A stretch of DNA of 33,524 nucleotides from an uncultured Streptococcus sp. (GCF_905372115.1 NZ_CAJPNR010000020.1:1-33524), one strand, 5' to 3'. Positions 6,825 to 15,376 are shown, counted from the stretch's first letter. Translations and numbers: made by a program. Notes: generated by a model from the sequence alone, not told the origin.

Positions 6825-8489
6825 GTGGCAAATATTACTACTAGTTTATTCCAAGAAATGGTGCAGGCAGCATCTACTCGCTTAAATAAACAGGCTGAAT
6901 ATGTAAACTCTTTGAATGTCTTCCCGGTTCCAGACGGAGATACAGGGACCAACATGGGCATGACCATTGAAAATGGCGCCAAGGAAGTGGCGGACAAGTC
7001 TGCTTCAACAGTTGGCGAAGCAGCAGGTATCTTTGCGAAAGGTCTTTTGATGGGCGCGCGTGGTAACTCAGGCGTTATCACTTCCCAGCTTTTCCGCGGT
7101 TTTTCTCAAAGTGTGAAAGAGCTTGAAGAGCTGACTGGTGAAGATCTTGCTCTGGCCTTTCAGTCTGGTGTAGAAGTAGCTTACAAGGCAGTTATGAAGC
7201 CGGTTGAGGGAACGATTTTGACTGTTTCCCGCGGTGCGGCTATCGGAGCCAAGAAGAAAGCTGAAGTCACTAATGACGCTGTAGAAGTTATGAAGGCGGC
7301 TCTTGAAGGAGCCAAGGCTGCTCTGGCCAAGACACCGGATATGCTGCCGGTTCTGAAAGAAGTCGGTGTTGTGGATTCTGGCGGTCAAGGGTTGGTCTTT
7401 ATCTACGAAGGTTTCTTGTCTGCTCTTACAGGCGAATATATCGCTTCTGAGGACTTTGTGGCGACACCTGCGACCATGTCTGAGATGATCAATGCTGAGC
7501 ATCATAAGTCTGTAGCTGGCCATGTGGCGACAGAAGACATCACTTTCGGCTATTGTACAGAAATCATGGTGGCTCTTAAAACAGGACCAACCTATGTAAA
7601 AGATTTTGATTATGATGAGTTCCGCAACTACCTAAACGATTTGGGAGATTCCCTGTTGGTAGTCAACGATGATGAAATCGTCAAAGTCCATGTCCATACT
7701 GAAGATCCAGGATTGGTTATGCAGGAAGGTCTCAAGTATGGTAGTCTGGTCAAGGTCAAGGTTGACAATATGCGCAACCAGCACGAAGCACAGGTTGAAA
7801 AGGAAGAGCGCTCAGCTAAGCCGGCTCAAGAAAAAGAATATGCGATTATCGCTGTAGTGGCTGGTGATGGCTTGGCTGAAATCTTTAAGGCTCAAGGAGT
7901 TGACTACATCATCTCTGGCGGGCAAACCATGAACCCATCTACAGAAGACTTTATCAAAGCTGTGGAGCAAGTCAATGCTCGTAATATCATTATCTTGCCA
8001 AATAATAAAAACATCTTCATGGCAGCCCAGTCTGCAGCAGAAGTGATTGAACAGCCTGCAGCAGTGATTGAGACTCGCACCATTCCTCAAGGTTTGACCA
8101 GTCTCCTAGCTTTTGATGGCAGCAAGACTATTGAGGAAAACCAAGAGCGTATGACTGCAGCCTTGGCAGAAGTAGTTAGCGGTAGCGTGACGACTGCGGT
8201 TCGCGATACGACCATTGATGGCTTAGAAATTCATGAGAATGACAACCTAGGTATGGTGAATGGTAAGATTGTTGTTTCTAATCCAGATATGCTGACAGCT
8301 TTGAAAGAAACGTTCAGCAAGATGCTCAATGAAGACAGCGAGATAGTCTCTATCTATATCGGTGAAGACGGTAGCGAAGAGTTAGCTAGCAGTCTTGCTC
8401 AAGATTTAATGGAACAATTCGAGGATGTAGAAGTAGAAATTCATCAGGGCAGTCAGCCGGTTTATCCATATATTTTTAGTGTTGAATAG
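6825..8489 (+). CDS. fakA: DhaL-domain fatty acid kinase subunit FakA (YloV/DAK2 family)
   Basis: The 554-residue protein starts at GTG with an AGGAGA ribosome binding site. An N-terminal DhaL nucleotide-binding domain spans about 1-200, with the VFPVPDGDTGTNMG motif (metal-binding Asp37 and Asp39) and GARGNSGVITSQLFRGF. A middle part contains VDSGGQGLVFIYEGF and VVNDDEIVKVHVHTEDPG, and a DegV-like C-terminal region starts around residue 340. The length and domain order match FakA/YloV. In characterised species FakA phosphorylates fatty acids held by a FakB (DegV) protein for use in phospholipid synthesis. No fakB lies in this window. It is co-transcribed with the Asp23-family gene, and an intrinsic terminator follows. 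Confidence 0.9.
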   Translation: MANITTSLFQEMVQAASTRLNKQAEYVNSLNVFPVPDGDTGTNMGMTIENGAKEVADKSASTVGEAAGIFAKGLLMGARGNSGVITSQLFRGFSQSVKELEELTGEDLALAFQSGVEVAYKAVMKPVEGTILTVSRGAAIGAKKKAEVTNDAVEVMKAALEGAKAALAKTPDMLPVLKEVGVVDSGGQGLVFIYEGFLSALTGEYIASEDFVATPATMSEMINAEHHKSVAGHVATEDITFGYCTEIMVALKTGPTYVKDFDYDEFRNYLNDLGDSLLVVNDDEIVKVHVHTEDPGLVMQEGLKYGSLVKVKVDNMRNQHEAQVEKEERSAKPAQEKEYAIIAVVAGDGLAEIFKAQGVDYIISGGQTMNPSTEDFIKAVEQVNARNIIILPNNKNIFMAAQSAAEVIEQPAAVIETRTIPQGLTSLLAFDGSKTIEENQERMTAALAEVVSGSVTTAVRDTTIDGLEIHENDNLGMVNGKIVVSNPDMLTALKETFSKMLNEDSEIVSIYIGEDGSEELASSLAQDLMEQFEDVEVEIHQGSQPVYPYIFSVE

Positions 8490-8493
8490 CATA

Positions 8494-8520
8494 AAAAGGC
8501 AATCGAAAGGTTGCCTTTTG
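8494..8520 (+). terminator. fakA terminator
   Basis: A perfect 9-bp stem, AAAAGGCAA with TTGCCTTTT, with an 8-base loop, 5 bases after the fakA stop. Confidence 0.8.
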
Positions 8521-8539
8521 TCATTTTGTGGAAAATACT

Positions 8540-8568
8540 TAGACAAGAAACTGGTATTATGTTATACT
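8540..8568 (+). promoter_or_regulatory. Promoter of the lipoprotein gene
   Basis: TAGACA at 8540-8545, a 17-base spacer, and TATACT at 8563-8568 with TGT in front. It lies 30 bases before the ATG. Confidence 0.75.
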
Positions 8569-8598
8569 GTAACAAATAAAAAGTAAAAAAGGTGAACT

Positions 8599-9207
8599 AT
8601 GAAAAAATTTTTCATTCTTGTTATTTCTGCTTCGGTACTCTTGACGGGCTGTGTGTTTCCTAACTTCAGCAAGCATCGTCCTAGACATTCTTCTGAATCA
8701 GCAGCTTCCTCTAGGCGGACTAAATCTAGCTCTAGCTCCAGCTCCAGCAAGTCATCCAGTTCTTCTTCTGAAAGTACAGAGATTATCTCTAAAACGTTAG
8801 TCGGAGACATTGAAGAAATTCATCATCGTGATACAATTACTTATCAGGGCAAGAAAATCTTGAATCTTCGTATGGAATTGCTCACTTCCTTGCCAGAAGA
8901 AGCCAGTGCGGCATCAGCTACTTTGACTCCAGAGGAGATGACGACTATCATTCGTGAAGGAATGCAGTCTGATTCAAACTATGTAGCAGCTAAGAGCTTG
9001 GAAGGTGTTAATATTGATTATTCAGTTACAGCAGAGAAGAAATTGCAGACCTTGATTGAAATTGATTTGCAAAAGGTCAATGTCGAAGAAGTGGAAAAGA
9101 ACAGTTTCTTCCAAGGTTTTGGACTGAAGGACATTAAGGATATTACACCTGAGATGTTTATTCTGAGTCTGAAGCTCAACGGTCTCAAAGAAGAGGGACA
9201 GAGCTAA
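8599..9207 (+). CDS. Uncharacterised lipoprotein with poly-Ser linker
   Basis: The protein has 202 residues. A lipoprotein signal peptide (MKKFFILVISAS) ends in the lipobox LLTGC, with Cys18 as the lipidated residue. Residues about 30-60 are a low-complexity linker of Ser with a few Lys and Arg, which would lift the domain away from the membrane. The folded part (about 63-202) has IEEIHHRDTITYQGKKI, a Thr/Pro/Glu stretch, and FGLKDIKDITPEMF near the end. Its overall shape (lipobox, Ser linker, about 140-residue domain) resembles the small YehR/DUF1307-type streptococcal lipoproteins, but I cannot confirm the family. It has its own promoter and terminator. The likely location is the outer face of the membrane. 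Confidence 0.85.
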   Translation: MKKFFILVISASVLLTGCVFPNFSKHRPRHSSESAASSRRTKSSSSSSSSKSSSSSSESTEIISKTLVGDIEEIHHRDTITYQGKKILNLRMELLTSLPEEASAASATLTPEEMTTIIREGMQSDSNYVAAKSLEGVNIDYSVTAEKKLQTLIEIDLQKVNVEEVEKNSFFQGFGLKDIKDITPEMFILSLKLNGLKEEGQS

Positions 9208-9324
9208 AGTTTAAAAAGCGTTGGTCTCTCATCTTACAAATTGAGTAGTTAATTTATTGAAAAAATTTTTAGATTAAGTTACTTTAAGTTCAGTTTCTAT
9301 CTAAATTGCAACAGACATACAACT

Positions 9325-9361
9325 AGTCGGTTCCTCTCAACGAGAGTGACCGGCTTTTTTT
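9325..9361 (+). terminator. Terminator after the lipoprotein gene
   Basis: A two-part stem (AGTCGGT with ACCGGCT, then CTCTC with GAGAG around a 3-base loop) is followed by seven T residues. It lies 117 bases after the stop codon; no gene was found in between. Confidence 0.85.
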
Positions 9362-9434
9362 GTGTCTTCATGCAGAAGGGATACAAAAAAATTATTCCAA
9401 TATTTGCTAGCTTTGGGTTCAAAAAGCGGAATAG

Positions 9435-9461
9435 TGACATTTGTCATGTCAGTCGGTGACA
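9435..9461 (+). promoter_or_regulatory. TGACA/TGTCA dyads, candidate response-regulator operator
   Basis: TGACA-TT-TGTCA (9435-9446) is a perfect 12-bp dyad, and directly next to it TGTCA-GTCGG-TGACA (9447-9461) is a second dyad. The four half-sites end about 8 bases before where a -35 would be expected for the TATAAT at 9493. The position suits an activator. The NarL-type regulator encoded in the same operon is the obvious candidate, by inference. Confidence 0.55.
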
Positions 9462-9492
9462 AAATCAACTAGTAGGAAAAATTTCTTTGCCT

Positions 9493-9498
9493 TATAAT
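9493..9498 (+). promoter_or_regulatory. -10 element of the ABC/two-component operon
   Basis: A perfect TATAAT with no recognisable -35 hexamer at the right distance and no TG extension. The leader to the first ATG is about 125 bases and contains a small GCTGT/ACAGC hairpin at 9524-9543. Confidence 0.55.
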
Positions 9499-9625
9499 AT
9501 AGTTAACAAAATGATAAAAGGTTGCTGTAATAATTCAGACAGCATTTGGCCTTCGTTCTTCTTTCGCCTTTTGAAAAATAAAGGAAAGATGCACATGAGG
9601 CTTATCAAATCAAAGGAGGAGCAAA

Positions 9626-10501
9626 ATGGAACTGATTGAAGTAAAGAAGCTTTCTAAAAGCATTCGCGGTAAGGAGATTTTAAAGGATATTTCCTTTGAA
9701 ATCTCCCAAGGTGACTGTGTAGCCTTGATTGGTCCCAACGGAGCAGGGAAAACGACTCTCATGGATTGTTTGCTGGGTGATAAGTTTCTGACAGCAGGCC
9801 AGGCAAGGATTCAGGGGCTCAAACCAACTGACAATCATCTCAAGCAGTCGGTAGCGATTTTACCACAGGAAAATACAGTGGTGGAGGATTTGAAAGTCAA
9901 GGAACTCTTGACGTTCTTCCAAGCAATTTATCCAAATAGTCTGTCTGATCAAGAAATTGATGATTTGTTGCAATTTACAGATAAGCAAAAGAATCAGTTG
10001 GCCAGCAAGCTGTCTGGTGGACAAAAACGTCTCTTCTCTTTTGTCTTAAGCCTGGTTGGTCGTCCTAAGATTCTGTTCTTGGACGAACCGACTTCAGCTA
10101 TGGACACCTCCACTCGTCAGCATTTCTGGGAAATTGTTAATCAGCTCAAGCAGCAGGGAGTGACCATCGTTTACTCCTCTCACTATATCGAAGAAGTCGA
10201 GCATACGGCAGACCGGATTTTGGTGCTGCACAAGGGTGAGTTGATTCGGGACACGACGCCTTATGCCATGCGCAGTGAGGAGCAGGAAAAACACTTTACC
10301 TTGCCGCTGACTTATCAGTCTGTGCTGGAAAAGCTGGATAATGTGACTGATTTAGAAATCAAGCAAAAGGCTTTATCTTTTGCGACTAGAGATGCTGGAC
10401 AGGTCTGGCAGGTTCTGCAGGAACACGGCTGTACAATCGAAGAGATTGAAGTACGTAACCGTACTCTCTTAGATAGTATTTTTGAAACGACACAAGAATA
10501 G
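9626..10501 (+). CDS. ABC transporter ATP-binding protein
   Basis: The protein has 291 residues. Walker A is GPNGAGKT at 36-43, the signature is LSGGQKR near residue 130, Walker B is ILFLDEPT, and the switch His lies in SSHYIEEVEH. The C-terminal extension of about 80 residues is typical of ABC-2 type exporters of the drug or bacteriocin resistance kind. AGGAGG lies 6 bases before the ATG. It is the first gene of an operon that continues with the permease, a sensor kinase and a response regulator. The substrate is not evident. The arrangement resembles pneumococcal TCS11 and its neighbouring ABC genes, from general knowledge of that locus. Confidence 0.92.
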   Translation: MELIEVKKLSKSIRGKEILKDISFEISQGDCVALIGPNGAGKTTLMDCLLGDKFLTAGQARIQGLKPTDNHLKQSVAILPQENTVVEDLKVKELLTFFQAIYPNSLSDQEIDDLLQFTDKQKNQLASKLSGGQKRLFSFVLSLVGRPKILFLDEPTSAMDTSTRQHFWEIVNQLKQQGVTIVYSSHYIEEVEHTADRILVLHKGELIRDTTPYAMRSEEQEKHFTLPLTYQSVLEKLDNVTDLEIKQKALSFATRDAGQVWQVLQEHGCTIEEIEVRNRTLLDSIFETTQE

Positions 10502-10511
10502 GAGAGTAATC

Positions 10512-11246
10512 ATGAAAAATATGGTAAGTCTTATGAAGATTGAGTTGATTTTGATGAAACGGCAGGCTGCTTATTATCTCTTGTCTATTGGTCTGCCCAG
10601 CGTCTTTTACCTGATTTTCTCAGGAATGATGTCTGGAAGTGATACGCCTGAACCTGTGCTTCGAGGATACCTCTTCTCTATGACTCTTTTTAGTATCATG
10701 TCTAGTGCCTTCTTTAGTATTCCAAGCACTTTACAGTCTGATAAAAATAACAACTGGCAAAAAATGATTCAGCACTCGCCAATTTCTATGGTAAAATACT
10801 ATATATCAAAACTTTGCAGTACTTTGTTGACTTTTATGCTTTCTATTATCGTAGTCTTCTCGATTGGGCATTTTGTTCGTGGGGTTAATCTGCCAATGGT
10901 GGACTGGCTTCTTATTGCCTTGATACTTCTGGTAGGAAGTGTGGTCTTTATTGCCATGGGTGTATTGGTCAGTCTCTTGCCAAGTGCTCAGCTCATGTCT
11001 GTAGTGGGCAATATCGTCTATATGGCACTGGCTGTTCTGGGCGGTCTATGGTTCCCTCTGACTATGTTCCCAAAATGGCTCCAGCCAATCGGTAAGTTGA
11101 CGCCAAGTTATCAACTGATGCAGGTTGTGTCTTCTTATCTAGAACACCATCAGTTCAATGGCAAGGCAGCTTTGATTGTTCTGATTTATACGGTTTTGGT
11201 CAGCATTCTTGTGCTGCAGCTCAAAAAGCGAATTGAGGTAAAATAA
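10512..11246 (+). CDS. ABC-2 type transporter permease
   Basis: The protein has 244 residues from the ATG at 10512, which has GGAGAG just after the stop codon of the preceding gene. An upstream in-frame ATG at 10482 lies inside the ATPase gene and lacks a ribosome binding site. About six hydrophobic segments fit an ABC-2 membrane subunit, with the conserved late motif LGGLWFPLTMFPKWLQPIGKLTPSYQ. It forms an exporter with the ATPase encoded 10 bases upstream; the sensor kinase gene starts 4 bases downstream. The substrate is unknown, and a peptide, lipid or antimicrobial is plausible from the linkage to a two-component system. Confidence 0.9.
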   Translation: MKNMVSLMKIELILMKRQAAYYLLSIGLPSVFYLIFSGMMSGSDTPEPVLRGYLFSMTLFSIMSSAFFSIPSTLQSDKNNNWQKMIQHSPISMVKYYISKLCSTLLTFMLSIIVVFSIGHFVRGVNLPMVDWLLIALILLVGSVVFIAMGVLVSLLPSAQLMSVVGNIVYMALAVLGGLWFPLTMFPKWLQPIGKLTPSYQLMQVVSSYLEHHQFNGKAALIVLIYTVLVSILVLQLKKRIEVK

Positions 11247-11250
11247 AAGC

Positions 11251-12351
11251 ATGTGGGAAAAGCTTAAACAAGTCCACTATATGTTTCATATTGCGCTGGT
11301 CTTTATCATCTTTCCAGTGGCGGGAGTAATCAGCGGGGAATACCCGCTTTTCCTCTTGCTCTGGACAGCTATTTTTGTTATGGCTTACTATGCAGTTTTG
11401 CTAAGTAACCATCGCCTCATCCAGTTCTTTTCTTGGTGGCTCTTGATTGCTTACATTTATTATAGTTCTGTCTGGTTAAATACAGGTTTTACTTGGTACA
11501 TTTTTTATCTATCTAATATACTCATTTACGAACTGGATGATATTTCTTTTAAATCCTGGCGCTTTTTGACCTTTATCGCCTTGCAGCCTGCTATTGTACT
11601 AACTAATTATTTGATGGGCAATGTTGGTCCAACAGAGTTGCTTTTCTATATTGTAATCTTTCTCTTTTCGGATGGTATGACCTTTGGTCTCTATCGGATT
11701 CAGACGACAGAGCGAATCAAGGAAGAAAAGATCAAGCAAAATGCCCAGCTGAATCTTTTCCTGGCAGAAAATGAGCGCAATCGGATTGGTCGCGACTTAC
11801 ATGATAGTCTAGGACATACCTTTGCTATGCTCAGTGTTAAGGCGGAGCTGGCTCAACAGTTTTTACAGATGGAAGCCTATGACAAGGCAGCAAAAGAACT
11901 GCAGGAAGTGCAAGAGATCAGCAAGAAGTCCATGGCTGATGTTCGGCGGATTATTAATGATCTAAAGAATCGGACGCTGGACGAGGAACTAGTGACCATT
12001 CGAGCCATGCTGGAGATGAGCGGCGTTCAGGTAAAAATAGATAACCAGCTCAATGTTGCCAGTATCCCACCGAGTCAGCAGTCAACGATTAGTATGATCT
12101 TACTGGAGGCAGCGACCAATATCATCAAGCATGCCAAGGCTAAAAAGAGCAATTTTTCTTTGGTAAAGAATGAGGAAAAACTTGTTTTAGACATTCAGGA
12201 TGATGGCTGTGGTTTTCAGAAGCTGACCGGTCGGGAGTTGCATAGTATTCGGGAGCGACTGTCCGCCTTGTCAGGAAGGCTTGAGATTCTTAGCAGCCAA
12301 GATCCAACATGGATTCGAATTGAATTGCCATACGGAGGGAAGGAAGCATGA
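11251..12351 (+). CDS. Sensor histidine kinase, NarL-partner type (HisKA_3)
   Basis: The protein has 366 residues. About five membrane segments fill residues 10-155, with almost no extracellular domain, so it probably senses within the membrane or through the transporter. A short coiled coil leads to the HisKA_3 box NRIGRDLHDSLGH with phospho-accepting His184. The ATPase domain has EAATNIIKHAKAKK (N box), DIQDDGCGF and a final GRLEI region. This is the DesK/LiaS class. Its stop codon overlaps the start of the response regulator gene by 4 bases. The start follows the permease gene by 4 bases, so coupled translation is likely. Confidence 0.92.
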   Translation: MWEKLKQVHYMFHIALVFIIFPVAGVISGEYPLFLLLWTAIFVMAYYAVLLSNHRLIQFFSWWLLIAYIYYSSVWLNTGFTWYIFYLSNILIYELDDISFKSWRFLTFIALQPAIVLTNYLMGNVGPTELLFYIVIFLFSDGMTFGLYRIQTTERIKEEKIKQNAQLNLFLAENERNRIGRDLHDSLGHTFAMLSVKAELAQQFLQMEAYDKAAKELQEVQEISKKSMADVRRIINDLKNRTLDEELVTIRAMLEMSGVQVKIDNQLNVASIPPSQQSTISMILLEAATNIIKHAKAKKSNFSLVKNEEKLVLDIQDDGCGFQKLTGRELHSIRERLSALSGRLEILSSQDPTWIRIELPYGGKEA

Positions 12352-12947
12352 AACTTTTGTTAGCAGAAGATCAAAGTATGCTGAGAGATGCCTTAGCTCA
12401 GCTCTTGCAGCTGCAGCCAGATGTCAAAGAAGTCTATCAGGCCGCAGATGGGCAGAAGGCCATTGACTGTCTTAGCTCAGAAACTGTTGATGTAGCTATT
12501 TTGGACGTGGAAATGCCCCACCAAACCGGCCTAGACGTTCTCGAATGGGTCAAGGCCAATCGACCCAACATCAAGGTCATCATCGTCACAACCTTCAAGC
12601 GACCGGGCTACTTTGAGCGAGCTGTTAAGGCGGATGTAGATGCTTATGTGCTCAAAGAGCGCAGCATTGCGGATTTGATGAAGACCATCCATACCGTTCT
12701 AGATGGGCAAAAGGAATATTCGCCGGAATTGATGGAGGTGCTAATGACCAGTAGGAACCCTCTCTCTCAGCAGGAGAGGCTAGTCCTGCAAGCTGCGGCG
12801 ACTGGCCTGTCCAATAAAGAAATTGCTGAAAAACTCTACCTGTCAAATGGAACGGTTCGTAACTATATGTCTGCTATTTTGACCAAGCTAGATGCTGAAA
12901 ATCGAACAGAAGCCGTCCGAATCGGGCAAGAGAAAGGCTGGTTATAG
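12348..12947 (+). CDS. NarL/LuxR-type response regulator
   Basis: The protein has 199 residues. The receiver domain (1-120) has the acidic pair Glu7-Asp8, phospho-acceptor Asp53 in ILDVEMP, a conserved Thr in VTTFKRP, and Lys in YVLKERS. The LuxR-type HTH (about 135-195) reads LSQQERLVLQAAATGLSNKE followed by IAEKLYLSNGTVRNYMSAIL. It is the partner of the preceding kinase (ATGA overlap). It probably regulates its own ABC operon through the TGACA dyads at 9435-9461, by inference. It resembles DesR and pneumococcal RR11-type proteins. Confidence 0.93.
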   Translation: MKLLLAEDQSMLRDALAQLLQLQPDVKEVYQAADGQKAIDCLSSETVDVAILDVEMPHQTGLDVLEWVKANRPNIKVIIVTTFKRPGYFERAVKADVDAYVLKERSIADLMKTIHTVLDGQKEYSPELMEVLMTSRNPLSQQERLVLQAAATGLSNKEIAEKLYLSNGTVRNYMSAILTKLDAENRTEAVRIGQEKGWL

Positions 12948-13033
12948 CTGGCATACTCAGTTTTGTAGAAAAGATGAAGAGCGGTAGCTTTCCCATAAAC
13001 GGAACATTTGAGAGCTAATAATTCTAATGAAAG

Positions 13034-13074
13034 GTCAGTACTATAGATATAGTTCTGACTTTTTATCTTTTTTT
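13034..13074 (+). terminator. Terminator of the ABC/two-component operon
   Basis: A stem of GTCAG with CTGAC plus an inner ACTAT with ATAGT is followed by two T runs (13060-13064 and 13067-13074). It lies 87 bases after the regulator stop. Confidence 0.75.
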
Positions 13075-13125
13075 GAAAAACATTCGGATTTAGATAAAAA
13101 ATCAAGAAAAAAATTAACTAGCGGC

Positions 13126-13153
13126 TTGCAATTTTTTTCAAAAATGTTATCAT
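13126..13153 (+). promoter_or_regulatory. ilv operon promoter
   Basis: TTGCAA at 13126-13131, a 16-base spacer, and TATCAT at 13148-13153 with TGT in front (extended -10). Confidence 0.7.
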
Positions 13154-13169
13154 AGTAGAAAGCTTTTTG

Positions 13170-13184
13170 AATTTTTAGAAAATT
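13170..13184 (+). promoter_or_regulatory. CodY box before ilvB
   Basis: The 15 bases match the CodY consensus AATTTTCWGAAAATT at 14 of 15 positions; only the C at position 7 differs (T). It lies between the promoter and the ilvB start, where bound CodY would block transcription when branched-chain amino acids are plentiful. CodY control of ilv genes is known in streptococci and lactococci. Confidence 0.85.
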
Positions 13185-13206
13185 GTAAATAAATGAAAGG
13201 GGAAGA

Positions 13207-14907
13207 ATGGAGAAAATCAAATTAGAAACTCCTAAGACAGGTTCGGAGCTTGTGTTGGAAACCTTGAAAAATCTTGGTGTTGATACGATTTTTGGCTATC
13301 CCGGCGGCGCTGTACTGCCGCTTTATGATGCTATTTATAGTTTTGAAGGCATCCGTCACATCCTAGGCCGCCATGAGCAAGGCTGTGTTCACGAAGCAGA
13401 AGGCTATGCTAAGTCTACTGGGAAAATCGGAGTTGCAGTTGTGACCAGCGGTCCGGGAGCGACTAATGCCATTACCGGCATTGCTGATGCCATGAGTGAT
13501 AGCGTCCCCCTTTTAGTCTTTACTGGTCAGGTAGCCAAGGCCGGAATCGGTAAAGATGCTTTTCAGGAAGCGGATATTGTTGGGATTACGACTCCTATTA
13601 CCAAGTACAATTATCAGGTTCGGGAGACGGCAGACATTCCGCGTATTATTACAGAAGCTATTCACATTGCGACGACAGGTCGTCCTGGGCCAGTCGTTAT
13701 TGATTTGCCTAAAGATGTCTCCGCTCTGGAAACAGACTTTATCTACGATAGCAAGTTGCATCTGCCGAGTTACCAGCCGACTATTGAGCCCAATGAATTG
13801 CAGATTAAGAAGATTATCAAGCAGATTTCTAAGGCTAAAAAGCCGGTTCTGCTTTCAGGAGGCGGTATTAGTTATGCCGAGGCAGCAACAGAGCTGGTTG
13901 CTTTGGCAGAGCGGTATCAGATTCCAGTAGTCACTACCTTGTTGGGGCAAGGGACCATTGCGACAGACCATCCTTTGTTCTTAGGTATGGGTGGGATGCA
14001 CGGTTCTTTTGCGGCCAATATTGCCATGACTGAGGCCGACTTTATGATTAGTATCGGTTGCCGCTTTGATGACCGTCTGACTGGTAATCCGAAAACCTTT
14101 GCCAAGAACGCTAAAGTAGCACATATTGATATTGACCCAGCGGAAATTGGAAAGATTATCAGTGTGGACATCCCTATCGTAGGGGATGCTAAGAAAGCCC
14201 TGCAGATGTTGCTAAATGAAGAGCAGATGCATAATAATACCAGCAAGTGGATTGAAAAAGTAACGCAGGACAAGGAGCGGGTTCGCTCATATGATAAGAA
14301 AGAACGTGTCGTACAGCCTCAGGCTGTCATTGAGCGCGTGGGTGAGCTGACCAAGGGTGATGCCATCGTTGTAACAGACGTCGGTCAGCACCAAATGTGG
14401 GCCGCCCAATATTATCCTTATAAAAACGAGCGTCAACTGGTAACTTCTGGCGGTCTGGGAACCATGGGCTTTGGTGTGCCTGCAGCGATTGGAGCTAAAA
14501 TTGCCAATCCGGATAAGGAAGTGGTGCTCTTTGTCGGAGATGGTGGCTATCAAATGACAAACCAAGAGATGGCTATTCTCAATATCTATAAGATTCCGAT
14601 TAAGGTCATCATGCTCAATAATCATTCGCTAGGTATGGTGCGCCAGTGGCAGGAAGCTTTCTATGATGGTCGTACCTCTGAGTCTGTCTTTGAAACTTTG
14701 CCAGATTTCCAGCTCATGGCTCAGGCCTATGGTGTTAAAGCTTATAAATTTGACAATCCGGAGACTATTGTTCAGGATTTGGAAGTCCTTAAAGACGATA
14801 TACCAATGTTTATCGAGGTGGATATCTCTCGCAAGGAGCATGTTCTTCCAATGGTGCCGGCCGGCAAGAGCAATCATGAGATGTTGGGGGTGAAGTTCCA
14901 TGCGTAG
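13207..14907 (+). CDS. ilvB: Acetolactate synthase, large (catalytic) subunit
   Basis: The protein has 566 residues. The ThDP N-domain has FGYPGGAVLPLYDAI and the catalytic Glu region RHEQGCVHEAEGYAKSTG. The central FAD-binding domain has GGGISYAEA and CRFDDRLTGNP. The C-terminal ThDP-binding motif is GDGGYQM ending in NN. It joins two pyruvates to acetolactate, or pyruvate with 2-oxobutanoate, the first common step for Val, Leu and Ile. Length is normal. The ribosome binding site is AAAGGGGAAG before the ATG. It is the first gene of the ilv cluster, and its 3' end overlaps ilvN by 8 bases, which suits equal production of the two subunits. Confidence 0.97.
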   Translation: MEKIKLETPKTGSELVLETLKNLGVDTIFGYPGGAVLPLYDAIYSFEGIRHILGRHEQGCVHEAEGYAKSTGKIGVAVVTSGPGATNAITGIADAMSDSVPLLVFTGQVAKAGIGKDAFQEADIVGITTPITKYNYQVRETADIPRIITEAIHIATTGRPGPVVIDLPKDVSALETDFIYDSKLHLPSYQPTIEPNELQIKKIIKQISKAKKPVLLSGGGISYAEAATELVALAERYQIPVVTTLLGQGTIATDHPLFLGMGGMHGSFAANIAMTEADFMISIGCRFDDRLTGNPKTFAKNAKVAHIDIDPAEIGKIISVDIPIVGDAKKALQMLLNEEQMHNNTSKWIEKVTQDKERVRSYDKKERVVQPQAVIERVGELTKGDAIVVTDVGQHQMWAAQYYPYKNERQLVTSGGLGTMGFGVPAAIGAKIANPDKEVVLFVGDGGYQMTNQEMAILNIYKIPIKVIMLNNHSLGMVRQWQEAFYDGRTSESVFETLPDFQLMAQAYGVKAYKFDNPETIVQDLEVLKDDIPMFIEVDISRKEHVLPMVPAGKSNHEMLGVKFHA

Positions 14908-15376
14908 AATGTTGACAGCTAAACTCCAAAACCGTTCGGGTGTTCTAAACCGCTTCACAGGTGTTCTTTCCAGACGTCAGGTTAATATCGAGAGTATCTC
15001 AGTCGGAACGACGGAAAATCCAGAAGTATCCCGTATCACCATTATCATTGATGTGGCTTCGTTGGCAGAGGTTGAGCAGATTATCAAGCAGCTCAATCGT
15101 CAGATTGATGTGATTCGGGTTCGAGATATCACGGACCGCCCTCATTTGGAGCGTGAAGTGATTCTGGTTAAGGTCTCGGCTCCAGCTGATAAGCGGGCAG
15201 AGATTCTGTCTATTATCCAGCCATTCCGGGCGACAGTTGTGGATGTAGCACCTAGCTCTATTACCATTCAGATGACCGGTGATGCGGAGAAGAGCGAAGC
15301 CTTGCTTCGAGTCATTCGCCCATATGGTATTAAAAATATTGCTCGGACTGGAGCAACAGGCTTTACCCGAGATTAA
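14900..15376 (+). CDS. ilvN: Acetolactate synthase, small (regulatory) subunit
   Basis: The protein has 158 residues. An N-terminal ACT domain (about 2-75) includes LTAKLQNRSGVLNRFTGVLS and RRQVNIESISVG; the C-terminal regulatory domain contains RPHLEREVILVKV and GDAEKSEALLRVIRPYGI. It binds valine and activates and feedback-regulates the IlvB subunit. The start lies inside the end of ilvB, so the two genes are translationally coupled. Length is typical. Confidence 0.96.
   Translation: MRRMLTAKLQNRSGVLNRFTGVLSRRQVNIESISVGTTENPEVSRITIIIDVASLAEVEQIIKQLNRQIDVIRVRDITDRPHLEREVILVKVSAPADKRAEILSIIQPFRATVVDVAPSSITIQMTGDAEKSEALLRVIRPYGIKNIARTGATGFTRD

Noticed and set aside
7068..7523. 151-residue minus-strand open frame within fakA
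   Set aside because: It lies wholly antisense to a conserved gene, has no ribosome binding site and its translation resembles no family.
10482..10511. Upstream ATG for the ABC permease
   Set aside because: It lies inside the ATPase gene with no ribosome binding site. The ATG at 10512 has GGAGAG at a proper distance and a usual permease N-terminus.
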